A stretch of DNA of 64,000 nt from Sipunculus nudus (taxonomy: Eukaryota > Annelida > Sipuncula > Golfingiida > Sipunculidae): NCBI GenBank assembly GCA_026874595.1, contig CM049310.1, forward strand, positions 80,345,056 to 80,409,055, read 5' to 3'. Below, one piece after another: positions 34,380 through 46,000 of this stretch; the first letter of the stretch is position 1; each line of letters opens with the position of its first letter. The position numbers and the translations under genes are program-made. The notes beneath the pieces were generated by a model. The model ran no database searches. It had not been told where the DNA came from and was given only the letters and a program-made list of their open reading frames with translations.

Positions 34380-35265
34380 ATATCCTGTATTCTCCTCCAT
34401 ACAGAGGTTACATTGATCCGAGGCGCGTTTCATTGAATTAGATCGTTGGATTCTTTCCCATGTAGTTGAATATTGTATTTGCTTTCTCTTTAGGGTCCAA
34501 ACTTGTTTCGAAAGTTAAAGTTCTTTTTCCTTTTCGTACCGTTCGTTGCAGAATTATTTGTTGTGGTTATTGTACCGAATTTTAAATGGGCCACTTGCTA
34601 ATCCAATGTATTGAGCGGATTGGTGTTCGGTCTTGACCGTTGCTTTATAAACAATATTGCTGACAAGGCAATTACCGCCTAAAGGACATGTATTTTTCTC
34701 TATACAGTTGCAGGTTTTTTTTCGGTAGTTGTTTGGTTGTTTTTGCAGTGACTTTTTTGTTATTGGCTGTTATTATTTGCATCATATTTCTCATGCAACG
34801 ATCAAACTGATTTTGATCGTGTTTATGTTAAAGATTTTGTGGAGATTGTTATCCGGCGAGAAATGCTTTTTGATCAGTTTTAAGAACTATGCTATGACAT
34901 TGGTTTTGACATTCTAGTTGTGTGGTTGGTTATACCAAATTATCTTTCTAGCTCTGTTTCTTTTCCTTTGTTGTTGTCCATCACTGTCGTTTCCAGCATT
35001 GTAATGGATGCTTTCATTGTGTTCGTTGTCCATAACTACCGTTTCCAGCTTTGTAATGGATGCTTTCATTATTTTCTTGGTCATAACTACCGTTTCCAGC
35101 ATTTTAATTGACCCTTTCATTGGTTTCTTGTCCATTACTGCCGTTTTCAGCATTGGAAAGGACGCTTTCATTGTACCCCGCTTTCTTTAAGGCTGAATTA
35201 AATATTGTTGCTGCATCCTCAAATATTTCTTTACCTAATGATAATAATGATAGTCAATGTTTAAC
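34380..35265 (-). pseudogene. Penelope-like element remnant (RT C-terminus to GIY-YIG endonuclease)
   Basis: Minus-strand reading gives, in order: FEDAATIFNSALKKAGY (near 35210), a repeated linker, RKRNRARKIIWYNQPHN (ends 34914), NVKTN, FLKLI.KHF, LHKIFNINTIKIS, CNCIEKNTCPLGGNCLVSNI then VYKATV, YIGLASGPFKIRYNNH, ELxLSKQVWTLKRKQIQYS and CNLCMEE. This is the typical C-terminal half of Penelope-like pol: the KIIW.NPP and NTIK.SYSCM-type region, the Cys-rich knot and the GIY-YIG nuclease read here as VYKA and YIGL. About eight stop codons and some frame changes show it is dead. The RT palm is not visible. The 3' side runs into AT-rich DNA and a TA tract. Confidence 0.88.
34990..35175 (-). repeat. 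51-bp minisatellite inside the Penelope-like linker
   Basis: About 3.5 units of 51-52 bp, each GTTTCCAGC(A/T)TTGTAATGGA followed by a TTTCATT..TTTCTTG..CAT(A/T)ACTACC segment on the + strand. On the coding strand the frame stays open over most of the array and encodes a 17-residue repeat (ME..VVM....MKASI.K-like). The units diverge by a few bases each. Confidence 0.75.
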
Positions 35266-35576
35266 AGTCCATTTAGGTACGATGCGTATTGCAAAAAACT
35301 TTAATCGATACCCGATACGTATTGACGATACGCTTTATTTTCTTTATTTATCATTTCTGTATAAGCTGTGATAAGGCCGTGACATATTAGTCTATGACCA
35401 GTCACACGCACCGGCTTGTCATGAAAGCACTGAGAACTGTAAACACATTCCTCATTAAGTCGATAATACGACAATACGTGATCATGTTTAAATCTCTAAA
35501 AAGATTCGCCATAAATACTAATATATCCTAATATTCTCTTAATGAAAAGATGCTCCAGTGTGGTTAACATTAAGGA

Positions 35577-35578
<2 letters not shown>

Positions 35579-35642
<64 letters not shown>
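35579..35642. repeat. (TA)n microsatellite
   Basis: About 31 TA units. Confidence 0.95.
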
Positions 35643-35647
<5 letters not shown>

Positions 35648-36984
35648 AATATATGCGTTTTTGTATGTACATATGCCCGGTTGGAGAATATATATTGCGA
35701 ATACTAGTTTTCCTAATCCAGGGTGTTCATCAAGTTTAATCCCTTTAGGACACAGGTGTATCGTGTTGTCCACTATTCACCTGTCAGTCGCAGATTCAGA
35801 GCGCGTGCACTTGAATATATACATTTCATATGGATATCGTGATATGCATTCGAACAGTTCATGAATGTGTACGTATTTATATGTGTATACTCCATGAAGG
35901 TTCCTGTACAATCATGAGCCGGCATGATATCAGATGCAGACACCAGACGGTGAGTGAGCTGACTGCTTAGACAGATGGAGCCTTACAGACTGACCCGTGA
36001 CGGGCATGTAGCGTATATTGATTTAACTCAAAACAAACAGTTTCCAGGACGTGTTGACCTTCTTCACACTTCATACTTGTCACGAAGCGGTCGCGATTCA
36101 TTTACCATTACTCATTTCGCTTACCAATTGCTTGCAAAAACCGCTTTTTCAAAATATTGCTGCTTGGGTTATTGTGTCGAAATATAAATAAACGTGACTT
36201 TTTACGAGCCCTTTACGTAATTATTACATAGGTTGATGATTGGGCTGTATACCCATGGTTGAATGTCGTCAGTGCTTTGCAGCAAACAAATCTTGTTGGA
36301 ACACAAGAGGATAGGAGTCTCAACAGTCGTCTTTTGATGTTTTCTCATCCATTTATACCCAATATATTTATGACTCGATTTTGCAAAGAATATTAAAATT
36401 CCACAAGGAATACATGGAAGGGGGGGGGGGGGTCGAAATATTATTCGAATAAGTTATGTCAAGAGAATGTAATCGAATGGCGAACACCTACAGTATTCTG
36501 TTTCCATGGGTAGCAACATTTTTTGCCCCGTGCAAGCGCCATGCCGGGCGTATACGACAATGTTTTTTTCTAGTAAGCAGTTGGCAAATAGGTTTAAAAG
36601 CACGGAACGTGAACATTGCCTTGGGTGTATATTCTATCTATATCCTCTGTATTACTTGGATTGTACGAATCTTCTGTGTTTTTGTGTTTCATACTTCATA
36701 TTTGGTTTTACGTATGTCCATGATTTTTCCAAAGGGAAGGGGGGGGGGGGGGGCGTTGTGTCGTCAAAATATGTTTATGACGTAGAGTCAGTGTGTGTCA
36801 GTGATACAGAATTTTTTATCTCTGTCAAGTGTTGCTCTAGATTAATTAATTAAAGAGAACACTGAACAAGTTTTTGGGCTTCGGATTGTACAGCACACTC
36901 CACATTTGAGGGAAGAACAACACAGGATTGTGAATATATAACTATATAATTATAATGACAACAAAAGGTAATAATAAATTTGAA
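35643..36984. other. Intergenic DNA without recognisable genes
   Basis: Short ORFs only. G-runs of 13 and about 15 lie at 36420-36432 and 36739-36754. Confidence 0.5.
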
Positions 36985-38033
36985 ACCATTATACTGTTAA
37001 AATCACATATGAATGTATCATCACTAAGTCAATATTTATTTTTATAACCTAACCAGGCCAACCTTATTGTCGAATGTCCATTGTTTGGGCTTCTTCCTCG
37101 GTAAATCCGTACATGAATCAAATATAACAGTTATTCAAGTTTATCTCTTGTATATCTCCTTCCATGAGCAAATCCATTTGTGAGTCAAATGTATAAATTA
37201 TTCCAGTTTAACACTTGGACATTTCCTTCCATGAGTAAATTAATCCATATATGAGTCAAATAAGTGAAGTATTGCAGTCTCGCATTTGTATATCTCCTTC
37301 CGTGAGTACAGTACTCCAGATGTGAATCAAATGTGTTAGTTATTCCAGTCTAACACACACTTGGATTAATAAATATACAGTGAAACTCCCCTGATGCGGA
37401 CACTCAAGGGACTGGAGGATTTTGTCTGTATTAGCGAGTAGTCCTGTTTAGAGGAGTTTGGCATATTGCGTGAATTCGTCATTGAATGTTTCTGATACCC
37501 TATGTTTTCAATAAATTTACGCCTAATTTGAAATAGGCTACATAAATTTGATTTAAATAATTTTAAAATAGGCTAAATATGCACTTGCAACTTGTTAAAA
37601 AATACATTATTTAAAAAAAATGAAAGACTAATACCAGCTAGGCCTCACAAACTAATCTTGGCAGTTTCACTTCGACATACCATGCTTCATCTTCTAAGCA
37701 AGCGGCAGTTCATGGATGGTTGCACTAGGCATATTCAAAATTGATTATTGACAGCATCCGGACAGCATGATTATTTGTTGAAGGATAAAGTCTTCACCAC
37801 GCATTCACCATAACAAATTGGAAACTGTCACAAACTATAACGTGCGCCGATCACAAAGCACGAACGGCTGGCGGAACGAGAAAGTCTGTCCGTTGTCCAA
37901 GTTAGTGAGTTGTCCGCTTTACTCGAGTTTCCGTTAAACATAATATAGAGGCAAAATTGAAGGGACTGAGATTTTGTATCCGCGTTCATGAGTGGCCGCC
38001 ATACTGAGTTGTCCGCTAGTAGGAGTTTAACTT

Positions 38034-38082
<49 letters not shown>

Positions 38083-38700
38083 CTTTTGGTGGCACTGTAT
38101 CAATTCCGATTTATTTTAATCCTCTTAACTGGGTTTCATGTTATAATTTCTGAGGTCCATTTTTGCTTCCTGTGGCCACTCATATCACTGTTGAATTTTT
38201 GCTGTTCTGTTCTAAATGTGAGCGCCCCACCTCTGGATGGCCGTGGTCTTTTATAGATTATTTACTTGTTGATTGGCAAGTTCAGGCCCCGCCTTGAATA
38301 ACTAAAGACTAACCAATAAGAAAGAAGGAGCCCACTGGTCCCCAGTTATTATTCCAACCATTTATCCATAGAAAAATTAACTAAGTTCAAAGGAAACACC
38401 ATACCTAGGAGATGTCGACCCACCCAAAAAATCTCTTTCATATAAGAGTAGCAACAAATCAAGCTTAATGTATTCTGTCACGGGGACAGTACTGTCCACT
38501 GCCCTAATGGCCTGGTACTTGACCATATGGCACCTTTTTATGCTGGTATACACAGCTGTACACAAGCCCATCATCGTGGACAGACATACCAAAAGAAAAT
38601 ATGAACCTCATACAAAAAATAACATAAAATATATGAATGAAAAGATTGAGATGAATATTATTCCACCAGTATGTCTTGATGGTCTTGACAATCTCAATGA
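36985..38700. repeat. Dispersed repeat family 1, copy 2
   Basis: Matches 7989-8955 from ATTATACTGTTAAAAT through AATCTCTTTCATATAAGA to GTCTTGATGGTCTTGACA. It is longer because it holds a 656-bp MITE and a TA tract (38037-38081). Its left edge shows what the sequence at the LTR boundary at 7989 looked like without the retrotransposon. Confidence 0.8.
37378..38033. mobile_element. pogo/Tigger-like non-autonomous element with TA duplication
   Basis: The left end CAGTGAAACTCCCCTGATGC and the inverse of the right end (AAGTTAAACTCCTACTAGC, then GGACAAC) form imperfect inverted repeats with the GCGGACA core of Tigger/pogo termini. TA flanks both sides (37376-37377, 38034-38035). Copy 1 of the surrounding repeat (around 8300) has no such sequence, so it is the empty site. 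Second-order GTCCGCTTTACTCGAGTTTCC motifs lie inside. No transposase is encoded; the minus ORF at 37828-38103 crosses the end into a microsatellite. Confidence 0.8.
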
Positions 38701-39031
38701 ATAAGAATATGATTAGGTCAATACTACATTTAATAATTAAAAGTCTATGTTTTAGGGTATCCTTAGTAAATTCTTTCAGCATAGTTCACAAATTTGTTAG
38801 AAACAAATTTCGGTGGCCAACAATGGGGGAGGGGGGGGGGGGGAGAGGAGGGATCATGAATTCCCCCTCCCAACAAACCACTCTTTGATTGTCTGATGTC
38901 TCCTTCTCCCCATGTGGTCACCAAGACGGTTGAATGTTATTTAATTCAAAGGATACTTTAGAATTACGTTATGTTCTGTATATAGATATGTCGTTGTGAG
39001 AGTCAAATGACTTATTTTTCTGTCATTACAG
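38701..39031. other. Non-coding DNA upstream of the receptor gene
   Basis: Contains a G-run at 38825-38842 and, at its end, a pyrimidine tract and ATTACAG splice acceptor (AG at 39031-39032) 14 bases before the receptor ATG. This suggests that an upstream non-coding exon is spliced here. Confidence 0.5.
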
Positions 39032-39046
39032 AAGTAACCAGCAAGT

Positions 39047-40336
39047 ATGAATATTACCACGACGGACGCCGTAAGCACGGCGGCCGCCATGTTAACTGAA
39101 GTAGTCACCGATCTGCTGTTCTCAACCGTGGTCAACCAGACATTTAGCACGCAGGCTGTGGCGCCACCTGTGACATCGTTGGCAACTGCAACGTCAACGT
39201 ACAGCCCGATGTCGTCAAACTTCACCGGTACAAACTTCAACGGGACAAATATGTGCGGAAACTTGACAACAACCCCACGCCCAAGAATAATCCGCAGAAT
39301 GACGCCCCTAAGTTCCTACCCGGAGTATGTAGTGGCTAAGAACATCATTCTATACAAACATTATATTTTGTTGCCTCTAGCCTTCATATCCAACGGACTG
39401 CTTCTGATGACGTCAGCAAGAAGGATGAAACAAAAAGCGGTATATTTTTATACGGGGATGCTGGCCATATTTGACACACTGACGATACTTTTGAGAGGGA
39501 TGCTGTATCTTTTACTTCGCAATGACGTGGACATTCGTCTAGAGGGGTGTCGGTTTTTCGACTTCATGGGAGCCGCGGTCGGAATTATAGCCAACTGGAC
39601 GTTGGTTGCCATGACGATTGAGCGCGCTCTGGTGGTGCTTTTCCCAATGAAATTCGCTGTCTCAAAAGGTGGTATAAAATGGTCTGTTTTTGTGCAAGCA
39701 ATAATAGTCACGGGGGCGGGCTTGATTAAAATGCGGGTTTTGTGGCTGAATGGTGCCCGATATAACATTTTAGGTAACATCGAGTGTTTGGGCCCCAAGA
39801 ACATAGAGTTGGCCCTTGCAATGATGTGGTTAGATGCTGCCGCGTACTGCTTCATCCCTCTAATTATAGTGGTTGTGTTTAATTCGCTCATCATCGGAGC
39901 TTTAGCACTCGCTTCAAAAAGACGCAAGACCCTGAAAGAAGGTACGCCCAGGGCTGCCCGCAGCAACAAAATCAAGCCGCACAAACAGCTGACCATAATG
40001 CTGGTGGTGGTATCCATCATGTTTGCTCTGATGACGTCACCGTACTTTATATATTTCCTGATGCGGAACACCGGGCCGCGGCCCGTACGTCAGACAATCC
40101 GTGACAGAATCGTCAATCTCCTCGTGGTCCAGGTCACGGAGTTACTGCTTGATCTGACTCACTGTGTCAACTTTTATTTGTACTGCCTGGCAGGAAGAGG
40201 ATTCCGCAATGACCTCAAACACTTATTCTGCGTGACCATTTGTAGACGGAAAGTTAAGGCAAAGGCGACGACAAATGGCCGGGGAATTACAAGCATTCCG
40301 CAGCCGGTGTCGCAGACAGAGATGACCAGACTTTAA
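39047..40336 (+). CDS. Rhodopsin-type (class A) G protein-coupled receptor, orphan
   Basis: An uninterrupted 429-residue ORF. The N-terminus of about 100 residues is Ser/Thr-rich with N-glycosylation sites at N2, N30, N58, N65 and N72. Seven hydrophobic segments follow, at about 102-124, 133-158, 168-192, 213-232, 258-285, 314-338 and 356-380. Class A landmarks are N116 (TM1), the LAIFDT Asp at 143 (TM2), C168 and C247 for the extracellular disulfide, IERA at 191-194 in place of DRY, P271 in TM5, TSPYF (P332) in place of CWxP, and N375FYLYC in place of NPxxY. An amphipathic FRNDLKHLF helix 8 is followed by a basic tail. The pattern resembles divergent, often intronless peptide-receptor-like GPCR expansions of lophotrochozoans. 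Ligand unknown. The first ATG after a splice acceptor was taken as start. The antisense 207-aa ORF is a shadow. Confidence 0.9.
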   Translation: MNITTTDAVSTAAAMLTEVVTDLLFSTVVNQTFSTQAVAPPVTSLATATSTYSPMSSNFTGTNFNGTNMCGNLTTTPRPRIIRRMTPLSSYPEYVVAKNIILYKHYILLPLAFISNGLLLMTSARRMKQKAVYFYTGMLAIFDTLTILLRGMLYLLLRNDVDIRLEGCRFFDFMGAAVGIIANWTLVAMTIERALVVLFPMKFAVSKGGIKWSVFVQAIIVTGAGLIKMRVLWLNGARYNILGNIECLGPKNIELALAMMWLDAAAYCFIPLIIVVVFNSLIIGALALASKRRKTLKEGTPRAARSNKIKPHKQLTIMLVVVSIMFALMTSPYFIYFLMRNTGPRPVRQTIRDRIVNLLVVQVTELLLDLTHCVNFYLYCLAGRGFRNDLKHLFCVTICRRKVKAKATTNGRGITSIPQPVSQTEMTRL

Positions 40337-42624
40337 TGCCGTACATACAAAGACGTACACGTACTTTACCGCGGGCGTCACACGCCGAGTCAACAGGACC
40401 CCAACCATGACCGAACATACACAGACGAACAAATACAGTGAACCACAGGCTTCTGCCAATGACCGAATATTGACAAGCGTAGAAACGGACCTTTTTGACG
40501 AGCACGCACATGCAAATCTCGATCAGACCCACCATGACCATACACAGGTGAAAGAACTGTGGCGCCACTGTTCTGAGATGGTGACCCAGTGCTCGGAATA
40601 GTAATCTACAGAAAAACTAGAAATCTGAATGCTAAGGAATGCAAGCCTTCGCCATGCAGGCGGTCCCTATTGTGGGGTGCTCCTATACCGAAATTCTGCC
40701 GATATTTCAAGTTCATTCGTGCGTGCGTGATCTTACATTTGCGAATATTCTTGGATGATATTCCTGAATCCGGATCATTCACCGGATCCACCTCAAAATC
40801 TAATCATTGGCCCAATTCCAAAATGCTCTGAAATTTTCATAAGATTCCATTCATGATTGCGCAAGTAAACACACACGTGCGATGAACGCGTGCCGTCCTA
40901 GCGGAGGCAGAACTCGTGAAACCTGAGCCTGATTTACCAAGCTCTGTTGCGTGGAGGGCTTGGCTGGATTACAAAGAGATCTGAATATAAAAACTGATGC
41001 GGTTTCCACAAACTTGTTGCCTATACAGAAGAAGGTTAAAAGATTCTAGGTGCATCAACTTATCTAATTACAGAAGCTTTGATAAATGAAAAAAATGCAA
41101 AAGGTTTTGTACCTAAACGGTCCACTATAGGACTTATTGACTGTCTAATGATTTTAAATACATAATCCTTATGGACCAGACTGTAGGGGGATTCTCTGTG
41201 TGAAGCTAACATGGATAATGTGTTTCAATATTGTATTGTACTGTATATAAGTTTACATATCATTTTTATGCAAATCCTGAATCGTTGGTAACAAAAGGTT
41301 TTAATTTTAAATAGGGGACATTTATATTAAAATTTTACATTAACTTTACATAGATAAGCTAAAATATATAAATTATGTCACGTGACAGAATTAAATATTA
41401 CAGGTAATGTAGATGGTTCTTTTCCAGCCTGGGGCTGTATTTTAGTTTCAGTATTTTTTCCATTGTCCGAATCCTCAGGCTGGCAGTGGTTTTACCGGTG
41501 GCTAGTCATCGAGATATCGTATAGTCGTATTAGCAGATAATGTGCTCGGAGATGTTGTATATACTCGTTATCTCTGAATGCTGTGTACATATTCTAATTA
41601 TACTTAACTTCACAGAGACCATCATTCCATGGAATTTGCATAAGCATTCTCGCATTCAAAATACATAAGGAATGCCTTGTAGTAAAATAGGAGCCATTTT
41701 CAACCGAAACAGGTATAGCAGAATTCAATGGATTATTGTATTTTTTCTGTTTACTTGTAAAAACTGGTGTACCAAACTTTTCGGTCAAGCCACCTGCATT
41801 CCCCACCGATTTACGATGGTTCATTTCGTTAAGTGTTCTGTAGTTTTATTAGTTATTTTCATGTTGTATATTTATGATTATACTATTACTTATTCACCTG
41901 AACGTTTCTGAAGGAATGTCAGGAAAATATATGCGAAAATTACTAAGTTTAAGCACATTTTCGAAAGTACAAAGATTTTTAAGCATGAGTTAAAGGAATT
42001 ACACGAACTTGTTCGAACGTGCCAGTCAAAAGATGACAAAATACATTTTTACATATTTATATTAGCACCTCCTTTCGTGTATAAACATACCTTGGTATTG
42101 AAAAGTTCACTTTCATAGACTTCATTTTTATACTGCATGAACTTAGACGGCATTTGTACAATTTTATGCCAATGCATTACTCGTGACCTTTTTTGTTTTT
42201 AGAAGTCCGGACAAAATTAATGTAAAAAATATTTTATTCAAGTTTGAAATGGCTTTTTTTACCAAGAATTCCTTCCACATTTGCAGATGAAATCTATTAT
42301 TGAACTCAAAGCTGTTGACTGCAGTGAGTGTGATAATCATTTTCTATTATTGTCATATGCAATATGTTTTAGGTCAATAAATTTAAAAATGTGTACACAA
42401 AATGTACCTTACAGTGGTTTTATACATCCATTATTTTAAATGAAATGTTGAATATATCGCAGGTAATTTTTTAAAATGTAATGAAAATTATACGGCATGT
42501 TTAACTGACCGCACTTTAGGGAGTTTCATGAAAGTTATTTAATTTCCAGGTTTTGTAAATAGTGAAAGTTCACATTATAAAGAGCTGACCCTTAGTTCAC
42601 ACCGAACGTATGTTTTGGTTGCTT
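40337..42624. other. 3' flank of the receptor and intergenic DNA
   Basis: The first roughly 280 bp keep a higher GC content and probably belong to the 3' UTR. A 64-codon ORF at 40407-40601 lies there in a different frame and has no recognised domain. No clear AATAAA was found close by. A TTCATTCGTGC-family copy follows at about 40690-40925. The rest is AT-rich and anonymous. Confidence 0.5.
40620..40925 (+). repeat. TTCATTCGTGC repeat family, copy downstream of the receptor
   Basis: GGAATGCAAGCCTTCGCCATGC..TTCATTCGTGCGTGCGTGATC..TGCGAATATTCTTGGATGAT..CCTGAATCCGGATCATTCACC..CCTAGCGGAGGCAGA parallels the copy at 18390-18680, including the upstream GCATGCAAGCCTCCGCTGT segment. Confidence 0.65.
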
Positions 42625-43600
42625 TTTATACGCCCGTCATCTGACGGGAGTTTTATGGTAAACCAACCGTCCGTCCGTTAACTTTAAGTGTCGCCAGGTA
42701 TCTTACCGGGGCTTTGATGGGTTTTCGCGAAACTCATCACAAGTACTTGCAAACAGATTATATCGCCCAAGTACGATTATGGATAACGTCCACGCATATA
42801 TTAAATTCACGGTTCACTCGACTACTTTGTGGTGTCGCCGCGATAACGTACGAAGAATATGAAGGAGTTTGATAAAATGTTATTAATTTGATAAAATTTG
42901 AAATGTTTATCAATAAAATATCTCTCCTGAGTTCGAATTCCAGCGAAACTATTTGATAAGGTCGGAGGTCATAATACATATTTACCAACAGACTTTCTCA
43001 CCTGATTTACATTCTCATCAAAATTCACGCATATTTAATGAGGTCAGAGATCACCACACTTTGGAGGAACCTTGGTGACATAAAAATCCTATTGATTTAC
43101 ATGAAAATCATACATATTTACCAGTAGACTTTACCACCTGATTTACATTCTCATCAAAATTCATGCATATTTAATGAGGTCAGAGGTCACCGCACTTTGG
43201 GGGCACCTTGGTGACTTACATAAATTCTATGGATTTACATGAAACTCATTATGCATATTTACCTATAATTTTTCCTTTGGATTACATTCTCACCAAATTC
43301 ACGCATATTTATTGAGGTCAGAGGTCACAGATACACGACGGGTGTATTATGCACATTTGCGGTACTTTTGTTAAAAATGATGGTATCTTGGTGAATCCAT
43401 GCAGGGATAGCCGTAGTTTTGGCTCACAGAATATAGGTCTCTAGATTTCCATGGAGATTTCCTTAAGGTCTCCAACTGAATGTTGAGTAAGAAGTTTCTA
43501 TGTTTAAGAGTTACGATTTGTGCCTAGTCAACGGACGGACTATGGGTAAAAGGTGGTCGCTATAGCTCAGATGACTTACAGTCAAGGGGAGCTAAAAAAG
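42625..43600. mobile_element. Repeat element with inverted subterminal GTCCGTCCGTTAAC
   Basis: It begins near ATACGCCCGTCATCTGACGG, itself a small palindrome, followed by CCGTCCGTCCGTTAAC. It ends near GTCAACGGACGGACTATGGG and CGCTATAGCTCAGATGAC. The inverted GTCCGTCCGTTAAC / GTCAACGGACGGAC pair suggests a DNA-transposon-like or palindromic non-autonomous element. ACGCCCGTC starts of this kind are common in mollusc genomes as I recall. The middle holds tandem units. Exact ends and target duplication were not resolved. Confidence 0.55.
42977..43380. repeat. Three tandem units of about 136-141 bp
   Basis: Each unit runs CATATTTACC.., CC(T/A)TTGGATTACATTCTCA-like, CACGCATATTTAATGAGGTC, AGAGGTCACC, then CACTTTGG..CACCTTGGTGAC. 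Unit starts are near 42977, 43113 and 43254. Related units occur at 29985-30190. Confidence 0.75.
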
Positions 43601-45377
43601 GGACTTGACGTTTGTAATAGAAAAAGTATACTTACTATCACATCTGCCACCTTAAAGATAAAATAATAAACATCTTATCAGACACGACACAAATTGTATC
43701 CCATAAGCCTAGAATCGTCTTACGTTCATCCAGGGAGGTACTAGGCAAGTCTCCTTGGGAGACCTAAAATTAGGTCACTGTGACCTATATTCCTGGAGCT
43801 ACGGTAAAAATACCTGATTTGAGCAACCTTGGCACAAATTGTATCCTCGGCAAATCTTCTATAGGAAATTTGGAATTCGGTAAACGTGACCTATATTCTG
43901 CCAGCTACTGAATAAAAAGCATGGTATGAGCACTGAGACAGACAAGGCACGAATTTCTTATATTCGGGTTGCGCTTGTGTTATTGATCCGACGTCCCATC
44001 TTATAAAATTTTAGAGGAACCATGTGAAAGCTGCGCCCAACACACGGTTGTGGTCGGACTTAATTGTATACATCTTGAATTTACCATGATTACACGTATT
44101 TGTAAAATATTGCACATGGGTCACATGGGAAATCATTTTTTTTTTCTGAGACGGGGAAAGCTCTATCTATCCACCCTTCTGTGATGTTAAGCCGTGTAAG
44201 TCTACCTCAGTTTACTTGAAAAGATGACCGAAAGGAGGACACCTTCCAACAGAAAAGAATTTTAATGATACGAGCTGACGGATAACACAGTATCCCGTAT
44301 CCAGAGGCGGTAGGTTTGATTGTTATATTCCAATTATGCTATTGGTTAACCTGGTGTACTGGTTGACATGTCTGATATAATAATCCTTCGGAGATTTTCA
44401 GTTGGGCAAGACCAAGTTAATTTTTTTTTCAACGATATCACCGCAGATTTTCGCGGATCATTTGTGTGAGTGTATATGAACGGGGGGGGGGGGGGGGGGT
44501 TATGTCTAAATGCCAGCACCAGCTATCTCATTCTGAACATGCATAAAGTCACCAGTATTACATTTTCAAAAAATAAAATCCAACAATATCAAACGGAGAA
44601 AACGCCGCGGTACTGGTTGTCGTGATCCGATGTTAGATGTTTGTTTCTCCTTTAAGACTGTTGTAGGGTATTGTCTCTTGCTTCTTCTTAAGTATGAGCT
44701 TGCTTAGCTCGCTGTCCAAAATAAAGTAAGAATGTTAGTTACATTTTTAAATATTTATTAATAAACACATTTTAGTTTACGTTAGTGTCACAATATTTTA
44801 CAAAATTTATGTTTCAGTAAACATGTTTAAAAATCTACAATTTAAACTAAATGTCACAGTTTTTATATTTTCATAGCACATTGTCATATGGTTATACGTC
44901 AAATAGATATTCAGTATACACAGCGTTATAAATGTGGGCACAGAGGAAGCAAAATCGTGCAGATATAAAAATATATTAAAAATTCTACAACTGCAAATCT
45001 CTTCAGGTAAACTCATATTTTAGAAAAAAGATATCACAAATTTTATGTTATCAATGAGTTTTCAAGCGGAAAACTGAACGTTTTTGGGATGCTAATCACA
45101 GAAAAGACAGAGTTTTTTAACTTAAGTGACGACAAGATACAAGACACAAGAGATATTTATTTATTAATTTTTTAACGTAGTAAAAACCCTGAACCCGGAT
45201 TGTCTTCAAGGAAATAAATAAAAGGTTTAAAGGCCCAATTGCCCCAAACATATTAGGAGACGTCGGAAATCGTCATTGGTATTGGTAATCATGTAAAAAG
45301 CCGCGCAATCATAATATTATGGTACTCCTGCACGTCACGAGATGTCGCTCCGGGAGTGAGCAGATCGCAATATTTTA
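43601..45377. other. Intergenic DNA without recognisable genes
   Basis: Short ORFs only. A run of about 17 G lies at 44483-44499. Nothing else stands out. Confidence 0.5.
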
Positions 45378-45908
45378 AACCTGTCTGATTCTGTTTAATC
45401 TTCTGTAATGTACATGACTAGTCTTGTGTTATTAAATGCTACCTTAAAAACAAACCGTTACACATCGAGGTAACGTTTATGTTGATCACAAGGCTGACTT
45501 ATAAAAACTATAAAACCATCCCCGGTAGATAATACCCACAATTTATCACAACAATGTTTAAGGGTCAATATATCGCGGATAAAAATGTACCAAACTTGGA
45601 CTTCGAACCAAGAAGTATCATTAACAAGAATAGTTGATAAACACATGGGCCTACTAAATGTCTGTCTTGCACACCGACAGCTGATCGTGTCTTAGTTATA
45701 CTAGGCTCAGCCTGCATAGATAAACTGATCGCAGATGGTATATGTATATAATATATTTTAGAGGATTATTTAAATACTAATAATGTTCTGATATATGTAA
45801 ATTTACGTTAAAGCACTTTCAAGCATTTCAAGCAGCCCTGTCTTTTGTTTACACATAAATCACACATCCTTGTCAAAATGTTTGTATGCACTAACTAAAC
45901 TGGAAACA

Positions 45909-45940
<32 letters not shown>

Positions 45941-46000
45941 TAAAAATAATAATGATAATAATAATAAAAATTATAATATTTATATTTTATACTTGAATTA
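45378..46000 (+). repeat. Direct repeat, left copy, flanking the large TIR element
   Basis: Collinear with 55161-55765. Shared anchors: TTAAATGCTACCTT, ATCACAAGGCTGAC, GTTTAAGGGTCAATA, GGATAAAAATGTACC, ACTTGGAC, GATAAACACATG, GCATAGATAAACTGATC, AGAGGATTA and the (AAT)n tract. Similarity is partial, with many indels. Confidence 0.7.

Noticed and set aside
39448-40071. 207-aa minus-strand ORF
   Set aside because: Fully antisense to the GPCR coding exon; its length follows from the codon pattern of the receptor on the other strand.
40407-40601. 64-aa ORF just downstream of the GPCR
   Set aside because: Different frame from the receptor, no domain; most likely 3' UTR.
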